Assembly: GCF_017573545.1 (NCBI RefSeq)
Contig: NZ_JAGEOK010000002.1
Span: 310,001 to 374,000, forward strand
Direction of reading: 5' to 3'
DNA from: Actinomadura nitritigenes
GTDB taxonomy: Bacteria; Actinomycetota; Actinomycetes; Streptosporangiales; Streptosporangiaceae
Length of the DNA: 64,000 nt
The position numbers and the translations under genes are program-made. This document shows, piece after piece, positions 63,229 to 64,000 of this stretch. The notes below the pieces were generated by a model. That model had not been told where the DNA came from, searched no databases, and worked only from the letters and a program-made list of their open reading frames with translations. How positions within the stretch are numbered: position 1 is the stretch's first letter; the number at the start of each line of letters is the position of its first letter.

Positions 63229-63248
63229 GGAGACCCCCCTTTAAGAGA

Positions 63249-63674
63249 TCAAGGAGCGGTGAAGAGCTTGTCGAGGGCGGGCAGCGCCGCGGCGACCGCC
63301 GCGCGCTCCTCGTCCGTCAGCACCGCGAACCGCTCGGCGAGGAAGCCGATCCGCTGCTCGCGCCCGGCGGCCAGCCGCTCGCGGCCGGTCGCGGTGAGCG
63401 CGGCGGTGACGACCCGGGCGTCCGAGACGTCCCGGCCGCGCTCGACCAGGCCGTCCCGCTCCAGCCGGTTGATCTGCGCGGTCATGGTGGGGAGCCGGAC
63501 GCCGTGCTCGGCGGCCAGCTCGGTCATGCGGCGCGGCCCGTGGTCCAGCGAGCCGAGCACCGACAGCTGCTGGCTGGTGATCGCCTGGTCGGCGCTGACC
63601 CGGCGCAGCATCAGCACGATGTGCCGGAGGCTGCGGTTGAGCTGTTCGGCCAGCGCGCTCTCGGAAACGGTCAC
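63249..63674 (-). CDS. MarR-family transcriptional regulator of the efflux operon
   Basis: The 141-aa protein has a MarR winged helix (about residues 30-110): MTELAAEHGVRLPTMTAQIN as recognition region and VSDARVVTAALTATGRERL as wing. It heads a two-gene operon with the MFS efflux gene. A 6-bp inverted repeat 20 bp upstream of its start suggests autoregulation. Confidence 0.9.
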   Translation of the reverse strand: MTVSESALAEQLNRSLRHIVLMLRRVSADQAITSQQLSVLGSLDHGPRRMTELAAEHGVRLPTMTAQINRLERDGLVERGRDVSDARVVTAALTATGRERLAAGREQRIGFLAERFAVLTDEERAAVAAALPALDKLFTAP

Positions 63675-63693
63675 GGTCGCTCTCCTCGAAATT

Positions 63694-63710
63694 ACTTAGT
63701 CAGTCTAAGT
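63694..63710 (-). promoter_or_regulatory. MarR-type operator
   Basis: ACTTAG and CTAAGT form perfect arms around a 5-nt spacer in the short AT-rich stretch before marR. The position fits repression of the marR-MFS operon. Confidence 0.6.
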
Positions 63711-63792
63711 TAGTTGGGCTAAGCATTGGCGCCGTCCGGCATGTCTCGTCCGTCACACGCCGCCGGCCTCCCGGCGCCCGTAGGCTTCGGGC

Positions 63793-64000
63793 ATGGCGAT
63801 GGAGACCACGGCCGAGTCCCCCGTGCCGGTGCGGACCGTCCTGCAGGCGGTCGGCGGCTGGATCGGCCGCCTCGGCCGGATCTGGGTCGAGGGCCAGATC
63901 ACCGACCTCAACGCGCGCGGCGGCACCGTCTACATGACGCTGCGCGACCCCGTCGCGAACATGTCCGTCCGGGTCGTCGGGCCACGCGGGGTGTTCGAGG
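63793..64000 (+). CDS. xseA: Exodeoxyribonuclease VII large subunit (5' part only)
   Basis: The first 69 codons are present before the window ends. The N-terminal OB-fold pattern of XseA is clear (LGRIWVEGQITDLNARGGTV, then YMTLRDP). With XseB the enzyme degrades single-stranded DNA. ATG 63793 is used; ATG 63799 is two codons later. The neighbourhood with ispH matches Rv1108c. Confidence 0.92.
   Translation, partial: MAMETTAESPVPVRTVLQAVGGWIGRLGRIWVEGQITDLNARGGTVYMTLRDPVANMSVRVVGPRGVFE

Overview
The window is GC-rich actinobacterial chromosomal DNA. Genes are dense, many junctions are ATGA/GTGA overlaps, GTG/TTG starts are common, and almost no sequence is AT-rich. The pairing of an actinobacterial succinate dehydrogenase, a Tad pilus locus, TcpC/D/E-type secretion genes, a c-di-AMP riboswitch before an NlpC/P60 gene and a Mycobacterium-like ychF-DUF6542-ispH-xseA neighbourhood suggests a filamentous actinomycete. 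Streptosporangiales/Thermomonosporaceae (Actinomadura-like) is my guess, made without a database search.

Layout. 1-2.4 kb: the start of a succinate dehydrogenase operon (membrane anchor, then flavoprotein cut by the left edge), reading leftward, with two Crp-like boxes upstream. 2.7-7.2 kb: an HTH protein, a secreted lipoprotein with an OmpA-like partner, a Ser/Thr kinase and an LCP cell-wall ligase. 7.2-26.3 kb: a leftward pilus region. It holds a prepilin peptidase, a large VWA/binding-protein hybrid (with a TnpB element inserted at its 5' end), small membrane proteins, a 515-aa protein with a pilin-type N-terminus, a TadG-NlpC/P60 fusion, a second prepilin peptidase, two Flp-type pilins, a two-component system, TadC, TadB, TadA, TadE, a TadZ-TadE fusion, CpaB and a zinc-ribbon protein.

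26.9-34.9 kb: a rightward six-gene operon of a DUF4282 membrane protein, a membrane Ser/Thr kinase, a coiled-coil protein, a ClpB-like AAA+ ATPase, a small radical-SAM-type protein and a zinc-ribbon/FHA protein. I cannot match this set to a named system, and it is my main candidate for an undescribed one. 35.1-42 kb: typA, a c-di-AMP riboswitch with an NlpC/P60 gene, a Nudix protein, a Mut7-C protein, an amidohydrolase/MarR divergent pair and a secreted RNase Sa-type ribonuclease.

42-53.6 kb: a leftward type IV secretion-like operon in the order TcpC, TcpD, TcpE-MinD fusion, 55-aa ORF, VirB4-like ATPase, VirB6-like membrane protein, VirB8-like protein, and a transglycosylase-NlpC/P60 protein. 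No relaxase, coupling protein or integrase is visible, so it may be a resident secretion apparatus and not a conjugative element. 54-64 kb: ychF, rmuC, a DUF6542 protein, ispH, a protein resembling actinobacterial lipid-droplet-associated proteins, two MFS transporters with ArsR- and MarR-type regulators, and the start of xseA.

Two themes link the window. One is cell-surface assembly: pili, peptidoglycan hydrolases and secretion. The other is phospho-signalling: two Ser/Thr kinases, an FHA reader, a two-component system and c-di-AMP sensing. All functions are read from sequence motifs; no searches were run.
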